Source: Alphaproteobacteria bacterium (GTDB lineage: Bacteria > Pseudomonadota > Alphaproteobacteria > Caulobacterales > Aquidulcibacteraceae). From it: a DNA stretch of 64,000 nucleotides. Positions 36,101 through 44,238 of the stretch are shown here, one piece after another. The notes below the pieces were generated by a model. That model made no database searches, had not been told where the DNA came from, and saw nothing but the letters and a program-made list of their open reading frames with translations. The stretch lies in the NCBI GenBank assembly GCA_018969015.1, contig JAGWZE010000006.1:1-64000 (forward strand), in the 5' to 3' direction. Position 1 is the stretch's first letter; every line of letters begins with the position of its first letter. The translations under genes and the position numbers were made by a program.

Positions 36101-37033
36101 ATGACCATCACGTCCCTGGCGACCTTCTTCACCGGCGAACAGACGCGCTCGCAGTTCGCGCGCATCCAGAGCGATCTCACCGTCACCCAGACGCAGATCG
36201 CGACGGGCAAGAAGGTGGCCGAGCTCACCGACGCCGGTGTCGGCGCGACATCGATTGTGCTCGCGCGCGACATGCTCGCGCGGTTCGATACGCGCGCGCA
36301 GGTGATGCGGGAGGTCTCGCCGCGGCTGGAGCTGCAGGACACCGCGCTCGGCGCCGCAAGCGACATCGCGAAGAACCTTCGCCTCGACGTGTTGAAGATG
36401 ATCACGCTGGGGGACGCCACGGGCTTGCCCGATACGCTCCAGCAGGCGTTCGCTTCGGCGACGACGCAAATCAATTCGCAGTACAACGGGTTCTACATGT
36501 TCGGCGGCGATCGCGTCGACACCGCGCCCATGGCCGCTGCGACGCTCGCCGATCTCGCCGCCCTGCCGAACGGGCAGGCCGCCTTCGCCACCGTTGCGCG
36601 CCAGCAGTCGATGGATTTCGGCGAGGGCTTCCAGGCGCAGATCGCGGATCGCGCCGTCGATGTCGCCGGCGGCCTGTTCGATGCGATCCGTGACATCAAG
36701 GTGCTGCTCGACGCCAATGGCGGCGCGCTCGCCAAGCCGCCGACGCCCGCCCAGCGCACCGCGCTCGAGGCGGCGCTGAGCAAGCTCGATCAGGCTACCA
36801 AAACCCTGACCCAGGCGCAGGCGCGCAACGGGGAGCTCCAGAATCGTGTCGATCGGGAAATCACGGCTTCGGACGGTCGTGTCGCCCTGCTGGAAAAAAC
36901 CATCAGCGATGCGGTCGACGCCGACCTGCCGGCGCTCTCCGTGCGGTTGAACCAGCTGATGACGAAGTACCAGGCCTCCGCCTCGACCTTCTCGCAGCTC
37001 CGGTCCATGTCCCTGCTGAATTACCTGAAGTGA
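36101..37033 (+). CDS. flgL: Flagellar hook-filament junction protein FlgL
   Basis: 310 aa. Flagellin-like N-terminus (QTRSQFARIQSDLTVTQTQIATGKKVAELTDAG) and C-terminal helix (LNQLMTKYQASASTFSQLRSMSLLNYL). Residues about 100-140 contain the QINSQYNGFYMFGGDRVDTAP stretch that is typical of FlgL/HAP3. The protein forms the second junction layer under the filament. Second gene of flgK-flgL; mnmA begins 53 bp on and is probably separate. Confidence 0.94.
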   Translation: MTITSLATFFTGEQTRSQFARIQSDLTVTQTQIATGKKVAELTDAGVGATSIVLARDMLARFDTRAQVMREVSPRLELQDTALGAASDIAKNLRLDVLKMITLGDATGLPDTLQQAFASATTQINSQYNGFYMFGGDRVDTAPMAAATLADLAALPNGQAAFATVARQQSMDFGEGFQAQIADRAVDVAGGLFDAIRDIKVLLDANGGALAKPPTPAQRTALEAALSKLDQATKTLTQAQARNGELQNRVDREITASDGRVALLEKTISDAVDADLPALSVRLNQLMTKYQASASTFSQLRSMSLLNYLK

Positions 37034-37086
37034 TCGGGTAAAGAAGCGTCGTCGCCCTGGGCCTTGACCCCAGGGGGAGGAGAGCC

Positions 37087-38268
37087 ATGACCATCGCCGA
37101 TCCCGTTGCGGGCGCGTCCGCGCCGCCGCGCCTGGCCGGGCGCAATTCGCTCGGCTTCGCCAAGCCCCCCGCCGAAACCCGCGTCGTCGCCGCCATGTCG
37201 GGCGGGGTCGATTCCTCCGTCGTCGCCGCGGTGCTCAAGCGCGACGGCTATGACGTGGTTGGCGTCACGCTGCAGCTCTATGACCACGGTGCGGCGATCC
37301 AGAAGTCCGGGGCCTGCTGTGCCGGCCAGGACATCCACGACGCGCGCCGTGTGGCCGACCGCATCGGCATCCCGCACTACGTGCTCGATTACGAGAGCCG
37401 CTTCCGGCAGTCCGTGATGGAGGAGTTCGCCGACGCCTACCTCGCCGGCGAGACGCCGATCCCCTGCGTCCGCTGCAACCAGAACGTCAAGTTCAAGGAC
37501 CTCCTGGCGCTGGCGCAGGATCTGGGCGCGGACTGTCTCGCCACGGGCCATTACGTGCAGCGGCTCGAGGGCCCGCGCGGGCCGGAGCTTCACCGCGGCG
37601 CCGATCCGGACCGGGACCAGTCCTATTTCCTGTTCGCGACGACGCGGCCGCAGCTCGATTATCTGCGCTTCCCGCTCGGCGGCATGGCCAAGCCCGACGT
37701 GCGCGCGCTCGCGGCCGAGTTCGGGCTGGCCGTCGCCGACAAGCCGGACAGCCAGGACATCTGCTTCGTGCCGAGCGGCAAGTATACGAGCGTCGTCGAG
37801 AAGCTGCGGCCGGGCGCGATCGAGCCCGGCGAGATCGTCCATGTCGACGGCCGCGTGCTCGGCCGCCATGACGGCGTGATCGGCTACACCGTCGGCCAGC
37901 GCCGCGGGCTTGGCGTCGCCACCGGCGAGCCGCTGTTCGTGGTGCGCCTCGACGCCGAGGGCAAGCGCGTCATCGTGGGCCCGCGCGAAGCGCTCCGGGT
38001 GCGGCGTATTGCGCTGAAAGAGGTGAACTGGATCGGCGCGCCCGTCGCCGACGAGGAGGCGCTGGATGGGCTACCCGTGCTCGTGCGCGTGCGCTCCACG
38101 CGACCGCCGGTTCCCGCACGGCTCTCCACGCGCGCCGGCTGGTACGTCGAGCTCGACACGCCGGAGGAGGGCGTCGCGCCGGGCCAGGCCGCGGTCTTCT
38201 ACGCCGCCGATGCGCCGAGCCACGTGCTCGGCGGCGGCTGGATCGCGCGGACGGAAATGGCGGTGTGA
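37087..38268 (+). CDS. mnmA: tRNA 2-thiouridylase MnmA
   Basis: 393 aa. Thiolates U34 of tRNA-Lys, -Glu and -Gln using ATP and persulfide sulfur. P-loop SGGVDSS (38-44), the catalytic cysteine pair C130 ([13 protein letters not shown]) and C226 ([11 protein letters not shown]), and the C-terminal beta-barrel with [18 protein letters not shown]. An extra CCAG cysteine pair at 77-78 is common in the alphaproteobacterial form. Shine-Dalgarno GGGGGAGGAG precedes the ATG. Followed by a family-A inverted repeat. Confidence 0.97.
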   Translation: MTIADPVAGASAPPRLAGRNSLGFAKPPAETRVVAAMSGGVDSSVVAAVLKRDGYDVVGVTLQLYDHGAAIQKSGACCAGQDIHDARRVADRIGIPHYVLDYESRFRQSVMEEFADAYLAGETPIPCVRCNQNVKFKDLLALAQDLGADCLATGHYVQRLEGPRGPELHRGADPDRDQSYFLFATTRPQLDYLRFPLGGMAKPDVRALAAEFGLAVADKPDSQDICFVPSGKYTSVVEKLRPGAIEPGEIVHVDGRVLGRHDGVIGYTVGQRRGLGVATGEPLFVVRLDAEGKRVIVGPREALRVRRIALKEVNWIGAPVADEEALDGLPVLVRVRSTRPPVPARLSTRAGWYVELDTPEEGVAPGQAAVFYAADAPSHVLGGGWIARTEMAV

Positions 38269-38280
38269 TCGGCAGCGGAG

Positions 38281-38415
38281 GTGGTTCACCCCTCATCCGG
38301 CGCTCCGCGCCACCTTCTCCCACAAGGGGAGAAGGACCACTGCGGCGACCTTCTCCCCTTGTGGGAGAAGGTGGATCACGGCTGAAAGCCGCGAGACGGA
38401 TGAGGGGTGAACCAC
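38281..38415. repeat. Long inverted intergenic repeat, family A copy 2
   Basis: Arms GTGGTTCACCCCTCATCCG and CGGATGAGGGGTGAACCAC, with two facing CCTTCTCCC/GGGGAGAAGG units inside. It lies between the convergent mnmA and glucosidase genes, where the hairpin could serve as a two-way terminator. Confidence 0.9.
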
Positions 38416-38421
38416 CCCGTA

Positions 38422-40074
38422 CTATCCCGTCACCCGAACCCGCGCCTCCCACGGCCGGAGCGTTCCGTCGTCGCCGGCGTCGGCGTAGTTGTAGAACACC
38501 GTTTCTCCATCCGGCGTCGCGTTCCGCGCGATGCTCCGGCTCCGGAGATTGATCTCGACACGCGCCACGCGCGCGCCGAGGCGGCGTTCGTAGACGAACA
38601 GGTCGGGGTCGCCGGGCGCGAGATCCGCATAGGCGCCCTCGGTCCAGATCGGATCGCTTTTGCGCAGCGCGATCAGACGGCGCGCGGTTTCGAGCGGGGA
38701 GGCGGGATCGGCCGTCTGCGCCGCAACATTCACGCGCCCCGCATCGGGATGCACGCGCAGCCACGGCGACGTCGTGGAGAAGCCGGCGTTCGGCCCAGCA
38801 TCCCACTGCATCGGCGTGCGGGCGTGGTCGCGCGTCATCGCGCGCGCGGCGGCGAAGGCCTCGGCCTCGGAGGCGCCGGCCTCGCGCTTCAGGCGGTAGG
38901 TCGTTTTCGCCCACACGTCGTCGAGCTCGTCCATGCCGGCGAAGGGGCAATTCGACATGCCGATCTCGTCGCCTTGATAGAGGAACGGCGTGCCGCGCTG
39001 GGTGAACAGCAGGGTGAGCAGCGCCGTTGCGCTCTCGCGCCAGTACGCGCCGTCGTCGCCGTAGCGCGAGACGACGCGCGCGAGATCGTGATTGCCCGTG
39101 ACGATCGTGTTCCAGCCGCGCGCGCCAATGCCTTCGTCCCACGCGGCGAAGATGCGCTTGAAGGTGAGGCGGTCCCAGTCTCCGGCGGCGTCGCGGCGCG
39201 GCTCCACGAGATCGAAATGATAGATCAGATCGAGCATCGGATCGGCGGGGTCGACGAGCGCGCGCGCCCGCGCGGGATCGACGCCGGGCGCCTCGCCGAC
39301 GATCACGCAATCGAAGTGCTGAAATACCTCGCGCCGCATCTCGCGCAGGAATTCGTGCAGGCGGGGGCCGCCGGCGAGATCGCGATAAAGGGGGCCCGGC
39401 CTCGGATCGCGCGCATCGGGCAAATCGGGGTGCTTGGAGATCACCGTCACGACGTCTAGGCGGAAGCCGCCCGCGCCGCGCTGCAGCCAGTGCCGCATCG
39501 CGTCGTGGATGGCCGCGCGCACGGCGGGGTTCTCCCAGTTGAGATCGGCCTGCGTGCGGTCGAACAGATGGAGATAGAGATCGTCCGATCCGGGCGCCGG
39601 CGACCAGGCGGGGCCGCCGAAAATCGACAGCCAGTTGTTCGGCGCGCGGCGCGTCCCCGGCCGATCTTCCTGCGCGGGCCTGAACCAGTACCAGTCGCGA
39701 TAGGCGCTGGACGGATCGAGCGCGGCCTGGAACCAGGGATGGGCGGTGGAGGTGTGGTTCAGCGCCACGTCCAGCAGCACGCGCATCCCGCGCCGTTTCG
39801 ACTCGGCGAACAATTCGTCCGCATCCGCATCATCGCCGAACAGCGGATTTGTCGCTTTGTAGTCGCTGACGTCATAGCCGTTGTCGATCATGGGCGAGGC
39901 GAAGATCGGCGACAGCCAGATCATGTCGACGCCCAAGCGCTGCAGATACGGCAGCTGCTGGATGATCCCGCGCAGATCGCCCACGCCGTCGCCCGAGGCG
40001 TCGCGGAAGGACTTCGGATAGATCTGATACACGACGCCCTGGCGGCGGGCGTCCGGTCCGTAGGGAGGGCTCAT
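38422..40074 (-). CDS. GH13 alpha-glucosidase (oligo-1,6-glucosidase/maltase type)
   Basis: 550 aa from the ATG at 40074. The alpha-amylase barrel has all four conserved regions: DVALNHTS, GFRLDVV with nucleophile D207, IVGEAPG with acid/base E261, and TGNHD with D330. QIYPKSFRDASGDGVGDLRGI and YDVSDY are typical of the GH13 subfamilies that split alpha-1,4 or alpha-1,6 glucose links in oligosaccharides. No signal peptide, so cytoplasmic. Trehalose-converting or sucrose-related activity cannot be excluded by eye. No maltose regulator or transporter is adjacent. Confidence 0.92.
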   Translation of the reverse strand: MSPPYGPDARRQGVVYQIYPKSFRDASGDGVGDLRGIIQQLPYLQRLGVDMIWLSPIFASPMIDNGYDVSDYKATNPLFGDDADADELFAESKRRGMRVLLDVALNHTSTAHPWFQAALDPSSAYRDWYWFRPAQEDRPGTRRAPNNWLSIFGGPAWSPAPGSDDLYLHLFDRTQADLNWENPAVRAAIHDAMRHWLQRGAGGFRLDVVTVISKHPDLPDARDPRPGPLYRDLAGGPRLHEFLREMRREVFQHFDCVIVGEAPGVDPARARALVDPADPMLDLIYHFDLVEPRRDAAGDWDRLTFKRIFAAWDEGIGARGWNTIVTGNHDLARVVSRYGDDGAYWRESATALLTLLFTQRGTPFLYQGDEIGMSNCPFAGMDELDDVWAKTTYRLKREAGASEAEAFAAARAMTRDHARTPMQWDAGPNAGFSTTSPWLRVHPDAGRVNVAAQTADPASPLETARRLIALRKSDPIWTEGAYADLAPGDPDLFVYERRLGARVARVEINLRSRSIARNATPDGETVFYNYADAGDDGTLRPWEARVRVTG

Positions 40075-40147
40075 GCGCGCCAGTCTACCGCAGGCCTCGC
40101 CGCCGCGCGCCCCCGCTCTAAATCCCCCAGGGGCGGCAGGAGCAGGC

Positions 40148-40432
40148 ATGCGCGCGTTTTTCGAAGACACGGCCAGCGTCCTGAGCGCGAAGATCCTGTC
40201 CCTCACGCTGGGCACGGCCTTCGTCACCATCGGCGTCCTCGGCGCGCCGCTGCAGCAGGATCCCCGTGCGCTGCTATTCCTGGCGCTGGGCTGCTACATC
40301 ACGGCGGCAAGCCTCGTGGGTCTCCGGCAGGGGCGGGCGGCGTGGCCGGTCTATGCGCCGGCGGGGTTCGCCTCGATCGCGGCGGTCGCCGGTCTGGCGC
40401 TCGCCGCCGGCCTGACGACCCCGCAGGTCTGA
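40148..40432 (+). CDS. Small hydrophobic membrane protein
   Basis: 94 aa from the ATG at 40148, preceded by GGAG. Three likely transmembrane helices: about 14-33 (AKILSLTLGTAFVTIGVLGA), 43-62 (LLFLALGCYITAASLVGLRQ) and 70-90 (APAGFASIAAVAGLALAAGL). Family not recognised. It diverges from the glucosidase gene and converges on the DUF3108 gene, so context gives no function. The GC pattern is like the neighbours. Confidence 0.6.
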   Translation: MRAFFEDTASVLSAKILSLTLGTAFVTIGVLGAPLQQDPRALLFLALGCYITAASLVGLRQGRAAWPVYAPAGFASIAAVAGLALAAGLTTPQV

Positions 40433-40448
40433 CCCGCGCGCTCGGCAA

Positions 40449-41255
40449 TCAGGGCGTGGGCGTGACCGTTTCCGACGCCACGTCCACCTGTGCGCGCTTG
40501 TAGCTGGCCAGCCGGATCGCCGCGTGTCCGAGCGGCAAAGGCGCCGTGACGCGCACCGGCGGCGCGAAGCTCTCCGTGCCGTCCAATGCGAACCAGATCT
40601 CGCCCTCCGGGATGCGTTTGCGCATGTTGTCCGGCGTGTCGTAGCCGCTGACGGGAACGTAGCGCATCCTGCACTTGAGGACGGGCCCGCTATAGCCGCC
40701 GCCGGCATGCCGGTCGCGGCCCTCCACGCGCAGCACGAGATCGTAGCGAAAGCGCCCGTCGAACGTGGGGTAGGCGCCCGCACACGTGCCTGTGCGCGCC
40801 ACCGCCACGCTCATCGCCACGATCGAGGAGATCGGATCGCGCGCGACGCGCTTCTCCTCAAGGGAGACCGGGTTGACCGAAGGCCGGAAGGCCGGCGTGA
40901 TCTGCGCCTGTGGCGGCCCGTCCGGCGTCGCGCGCAGGGCGACGACGCGCCGTTTGCGCGCATAGGCGTGATCGAGGTCATAGGTGCGCCAGGACACCGC
41001 GGGGCCGGCGACGGCGCCCGTCGCGACGCCGCGCAGGTCGGTGCGGTCGAACAGCGCGGAGAGGCCGCCGGATTTGATCTGCGCGGCGGCGCGGTAGCTG
41101 TCGTCGCCGAGCGAAATGTCCATCGTCGCGTGGCCGAGCGGAATGAAGCCGTAGGCCGAGCCGTCGAAGGTGAGCAGAACGCGGTCCGCGTGCGCCGGCG
41201 TCGCCGTGGTCGCCATCGCGCACAGGATCGCCGCTGCAGTCGCCGCCACGCGCAT
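40449..41255 (-). CDS. DUF3108 secreted protein
   Basis: 268 aa. Sec signal peptide ending PAHA near residue 23. The mature part fits DUF3108: GFIPLGHATMDISLGDDSYRAAAQIKSGG near the start, a central DPISSIVAMSVAVARTG, and a C-terminal block around PLPLGHAAIRLASYKR. Members are beta-rich periplasmic proteins without a settled function. Located 160 bp from the next gene on the same strand, so probably its own unit. Confidence 0.82.
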   Translation of the reverse strand: MRVAATAAAILCAMATTATPAHADRVLLTFDGSAYGFIPLGHATMDISLGDDSYRAAAQIKSGGLSALFDRTDLRGVATGAVAGPAVSWRTYDLDHAYARKRRVVALRATPDGPPQAQITPAFRPSVNPVSLEEKRVARDPISSIVAMSVAVARTGTCAGAYPTFDGRFRYDLVLRVEGRDRHAGGGYSGPVLKCRMRYVPVSGYDTPDNMRKRIPEGEIWFALDGTESFAPPVRVTAPLPLGHAAIRLASYKRAQVDVASETVTPTP

Positions 41256-41414
41256 GGGATCTCCTCACTCCGTGTGTGATGTAGCGCGCCGCGCCCGCGA
41301 AGTCAGGCGCGCGCGGACATCAGGCTCGAAGCCTCACGGACACGATTACAGGAGAATGGAGACGAGATCGCGACGCTGCGGAGTGAAATCCGCGCGTCGA
41401 ACGCCGCCTGCGGC

Positions 41415-42389
41415 TCAGAGCGGGCGGACGTTCACTTCGCGCGAGGTCAGCGGCAGTTCGAGCAGCAGGCCGGAGCGGCCGGCGACGACGTCCGACAGGC
41501 CCGCCTGCTTGGCTTCGCGGACCTGGAACTCGGCGATCATCGGGTTGGGATCGACGCCCGTGAGCACCAGCATGCCGGCGCCGGCGGTCTTCGCGGCCGT
41601 GGCGACTTCGAACGGCGTGGCGATGTCGTCCTGGTGCAGCTGCGCGAGCATCTGCGATTGCGCGCCGTGCATCACGACGTCGGCGTCGGCGGCGGCCTGG
41701 GCCCACTCGGCGCGGCCGTCACCGGCGATCACGAGCGAACGGCCGCGATAGTCGAAGCGGTAGCCGACTCGGCCCTTGAAGGCGTCCGTCTCGGTGGTGA
41801 AGGCGCTGACGCGCAGGCCGTCGCCTTCGAACACGATCACCGATTGGCCCGGCTCCGGGGCCGGAGCCCAGGGCTGCAGGCCGCCCGGCACGCCTTGCGC
41901 GGCGAGCGCCATGTTGAGGCCTTCGACGACCGCATGCGAATCCGCAGGGCCGTAAACCGGCAGGGGGCGCTCGTTGCGCGGCGAGGCCGCACGAACCCAC
42001 AGTTCGTCCAGATCGGCGGCGCGGACCGGATCGGCGCCCGTCAGCAGCACGGCTTCGAGGCGGCCGAGTTGGACAGCGCGGCGATCGAGCGCCAGCGCGG
42101 CGCCCGAGCCAGCATCGACGATGAACAAGCGGCCCGCCGCCGCGACGGCGAGGCAGGGCCGCGCTTCGCGGCTTTCCGGCCCGGCGCCAACGCCGCAGAC
42201 CAGCGCGCGCAGCGCGTTCGGGGCGAAGAGATCCTGCTCCTCACCGGCCAGTTCTTCAGCGGTATAGGCGGCGTACGCTTTCGCGAGCGCTTCCTGCCCC
42301 TGCGGAGTCTGTGATCCGACGAGCCAGCCCCCCCAGAAGAGACCGGACAACGTCACGAACACGACCGAAGATGCACCGACCGGATTCAT
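41415..42389 (-). CDS. Membrane-anchored MBL-fold-like protein that has lost the metal motif
   Basis: 324 aa. One N-terminal transmembrane helix (about 7-25, SSVVFVTLSGLFWGGWLVG). The rest follows a metallo-beta-lactamase (RNase Z-like) outline: LFIVDAGSG, LEAVLLTGADPVRAADLDELWVRA, YRFDYRGRSLVIAGDG, DADVVMHGAQSQM and TGVDPNPM. In active enzymes the second segment reads HxHxDH; here that motif is absent, and only isolated histidines remain. It is therefore probably not a metal hydrolase, or is a binding or structural derivative. Fold assignment is from pattern only. Confidence 0.65.
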   Translation of the reverse strand: MNPVGASSVVFVTLSGLFWGGWLVGSQTPQGQEALAKAYAAYTAEELAGEEQDLFAPNALRALVCGVGAGPESREARPCLAVAAAGRLFIVDAGSGAALALDRRAVQLGRLEAVLLTGADPVRAADLDELWVRAASPRNERPLPVYGPADSHAVVEGLNMALAAQGVPGGLQPWAPAPEPGQSVIVFEGDGLRVSAFTTETDAFKGRVGYRFDYRGRSLVIAGDGRAEWAQAAADADVVMHGAQSQMLAQLHQDDIATPFEVATAAKTAGAGMLVLTGVDPNPMIAEFQVREAKQAGLSDVVAGRSGLLLELPLTSREVNVRPL

Positions 42390-42490
42390 ACGTTTGACCC
42401 CATGGTTGCCGGACGCTTACGACGGCCGACGCGGTGTCATAGCTCAGCCCTACGATTCTCGGGAATCTGGTAAAGAAATTATCAACAGGT

Positions 42491-43258
42491 ATGTTTGCGA
42501 AAGTTAATGATCTTCGGCGCAAGCCGATTTTGGACGTCGCCGCGATGCGGATCGCGCGTCGCGGCGCGCGCCAGTGGCCGATCGCGCATGACACATCCTT
42601 CGCGGCCGAACCGCTCGTGGATGCACGCGCGTACGGCCTCTCCGCACTTAATTATTACGCGCTCGAGCGCAATCCACCCTATTGGGGCCGCGTGCCCGGC
42701 GCGATCGACGTCGTGCTGCTGCGCAAGGGCGTCGCCGAGCGCCTCGCGATGATCAACGAACACCTTCGCGCTCAAGGGTTTGCGCTGCATCTGCATGATG
42801 GCTGGCGCCCCGTCGAAGTGCAGCGATATTTTCATGACGTCTGGTTGCCGGCGCGCCTGCGTGAACGCCGGCCGGACCTCTCCGGACAGGCGCTGCTCGA
42901 CGAGGTGGAGCGGTACTGGGCGGCGCCGACGATCGACGCGTCGTCGCCCGCGCCGCACGCCACGGGCGGGGCCGTCGATCTCACGCTGACCTTCGCCGAC
43001 GGAGAGCCCTTGTGGATGGGATCTTTGTTCGACGACGCGAGCCCGCTCGCGCACCTCGACCGCTTCGAGACGGACGACGAGGGTGATTCGTTTTCCGACG
43101 AGGAGGCCCGCGCCAACCGTCGCGCGCTGTTCTGGACGATGACCGATGCCGGGTTCGTCGCGCATCCCGACGAGTGGTGGCACTTCTCCTTCGGCGATCA
43201 GACCTGGGCCAAGCTCACCGGCGCGCCGGCGGCGCTCTACGGGCTCGTTGCGCCATGA
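42491..43258 (+). CDS. D-alanyl-D-alanine dipeptidase (VanX/DdpX family, M15D)
   Basis: 255 aa. Zinc ligands H156 and D163 (PHATGGAVDL) and H231 with general base E228 (DEWWHF); DGWRP supplies the transition-state arginine R106. No signal peptide, which favours a cytoplasmic role in cleaving D-Ala-D-Ala for recycling, not VanX-type resistance; no vanH, vanA or regulator is nearby. Its stop overlaps the murI ATG (ATGA), joining D-Ala-D-Ala breakdown with D-Glu synthesis in one operon. An in-frame ATG at 42545 is a possible shorter start. Confidence 0.88.
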   Translation: MFAKVNDLRRKPILDVAAMRIARRGARQWPIAHDTSFAAEPLVDARAYGLSALNYYALERNPPYWGRVPGAIDVVLLRKGVAERLAMINEHLRAQGFALHLHDGWRPVEVQRYFHDVWLPARLRERRPDLSGQALLDEVERYWAAPTIDASSPAPHATGGAVDLTLTFADGEPLWMGSLFDDASPLAHLDRFETDDEGDSFSDEEARANRRALFWTMTDAGFVAHPDEWWHFSFGDQTWAKLTGAPAALYGLVAP

Positions 43259-44085
43259 CGCGCGCGCTGGTCTTCGATTCAGGGGTGGGCGGTCTCTCGG
43301 TGCTCGACGCCATGCTCGACACCGACCGCGACTGGCGCATCGACTACCTCGCCGACACCGCCTGGCTGCCCTACGGCGAGAAGGCCGACGCCGATCTGGT
43401 CGCGCGCGTTCCGGCGCTGATCGAGGCGGTGGCGGCAGAGTGGGCTCCGGAGGTCGTGGTGATCGCGTGCAATACGGCGAGCACGATCGCGCTCGACGCC
43501 GTGCGGGCGCGCCTGCCCGTGCCGGTGGTGGGCGTGGTGCCGCCGATCAAGCCTGCGGCCGCGGCCAGCGTGTCCGGCGTGATCGGCGTGCTCGCGACGC
43601 CGGCGACGGTCCAGCGACCCTATACCGACGATCTCATCGCGCGGTTCGCCGCCGGGTGCACGGTGATCCGCGTCGGCACGACCGTTCTGGTGGCCCAGGC
43701 CGAAGCCAAGGCGCGCGGGCAAGCCGTTGATCTCGCGGCGGTGCGCGCGGCGATCGCGCCGCTGTTCGAGGGCGAGGCGGGGGCGCGGCTCGACGTCGTG
43801 GCGCTGGCCTGTACGCATTTCCCTTTGTTGCGGGACGAGTTGATCGCGGCCGCGCCGCGTGCGGTGACGTGGCTGGACTCTGGCGCCGCGGTGGCCCGGC
43901 GCGCGGCTGACGTCGCGCATGCGCCGGAGGGCGCGCCGCGCGTGCGCCGCATCGGTCTCACGGCCCCTGGCGGGTTTCGCGAACTGGCCCCGGCGCTTTC
44001 CGCGCGCGGCTTCGATGCGTTCGCCGCCGTGCGCGATCGGCCGCCGTTCGATCTCGATGTCTGGCGCAGTCAAAGTCCGGCTTGA
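43255..44085 (+). CDS. murI: Glutamate racemase MurI
   Basis: 276 aa. Makes D-glutamate for peptidoglycan. The two catalytic cysteines are C72 (IACNTAST) and C186 (ALACTHFPLL), with the substrate motif FDSGVGGLSVL at 7-17 and DTAWLPYG near 34-41. The start is fixed by the ATGA overlap with the dipeptidase gene. Nothing else of the mur pathway is adjacent. Confidence 0.96.
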   Translation: MTRALVFDSGVGGLSVLDAMLDTDRDWRIDYLADTAWLPYGEKADADLVARVPALIEAVAAEWAPEVVVIACNTASTIALDAVRARLPVPVVGVVPPIKPAAAASVSGVIGVLATPATVQRPYTDDLIARFAAGCTVIRVGTTVLVAQAEAKARGQAVDLAAVRAAIAPLFEGEAGARLDVVALACTHFPLLRDELIAAAPRAVTWLDSGAAVARRAADVAHAPEGAPRVRRIGLTAPGGFRELAPALSARGFDAFAAVRDRPPFDLDVWRSQSPA

Positions 44086-44238
44086 TTCTTTCGCGCTGCG
44101 TGCGACGAACATGTGACATTGCAGTCACGTCGTCTCGACGCGGCGTGCTGCGACGATCGTCGAAGCTTGGCGTTGGCGCCCGTGCCGTCTATCCAGGCGC
44201 GCGGGGGGGCAAACGAAAGCCCTAGGCGGGGAAACGAC

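Noticed and set aside
41279-41414. Small frames in the gap upstream of the DUF3108 gene
   Set aside because: They overlap known genes or have no start, Shine-Dalgarno sequence or domain.
42491-43258. VanX-type enzyme as a glycopeptide-resistance gene
   Set aside because: No vanH, vanA or two-component genes are nearby and the protein is coupled to murI, so cell-wall recycling is the simpler reading.
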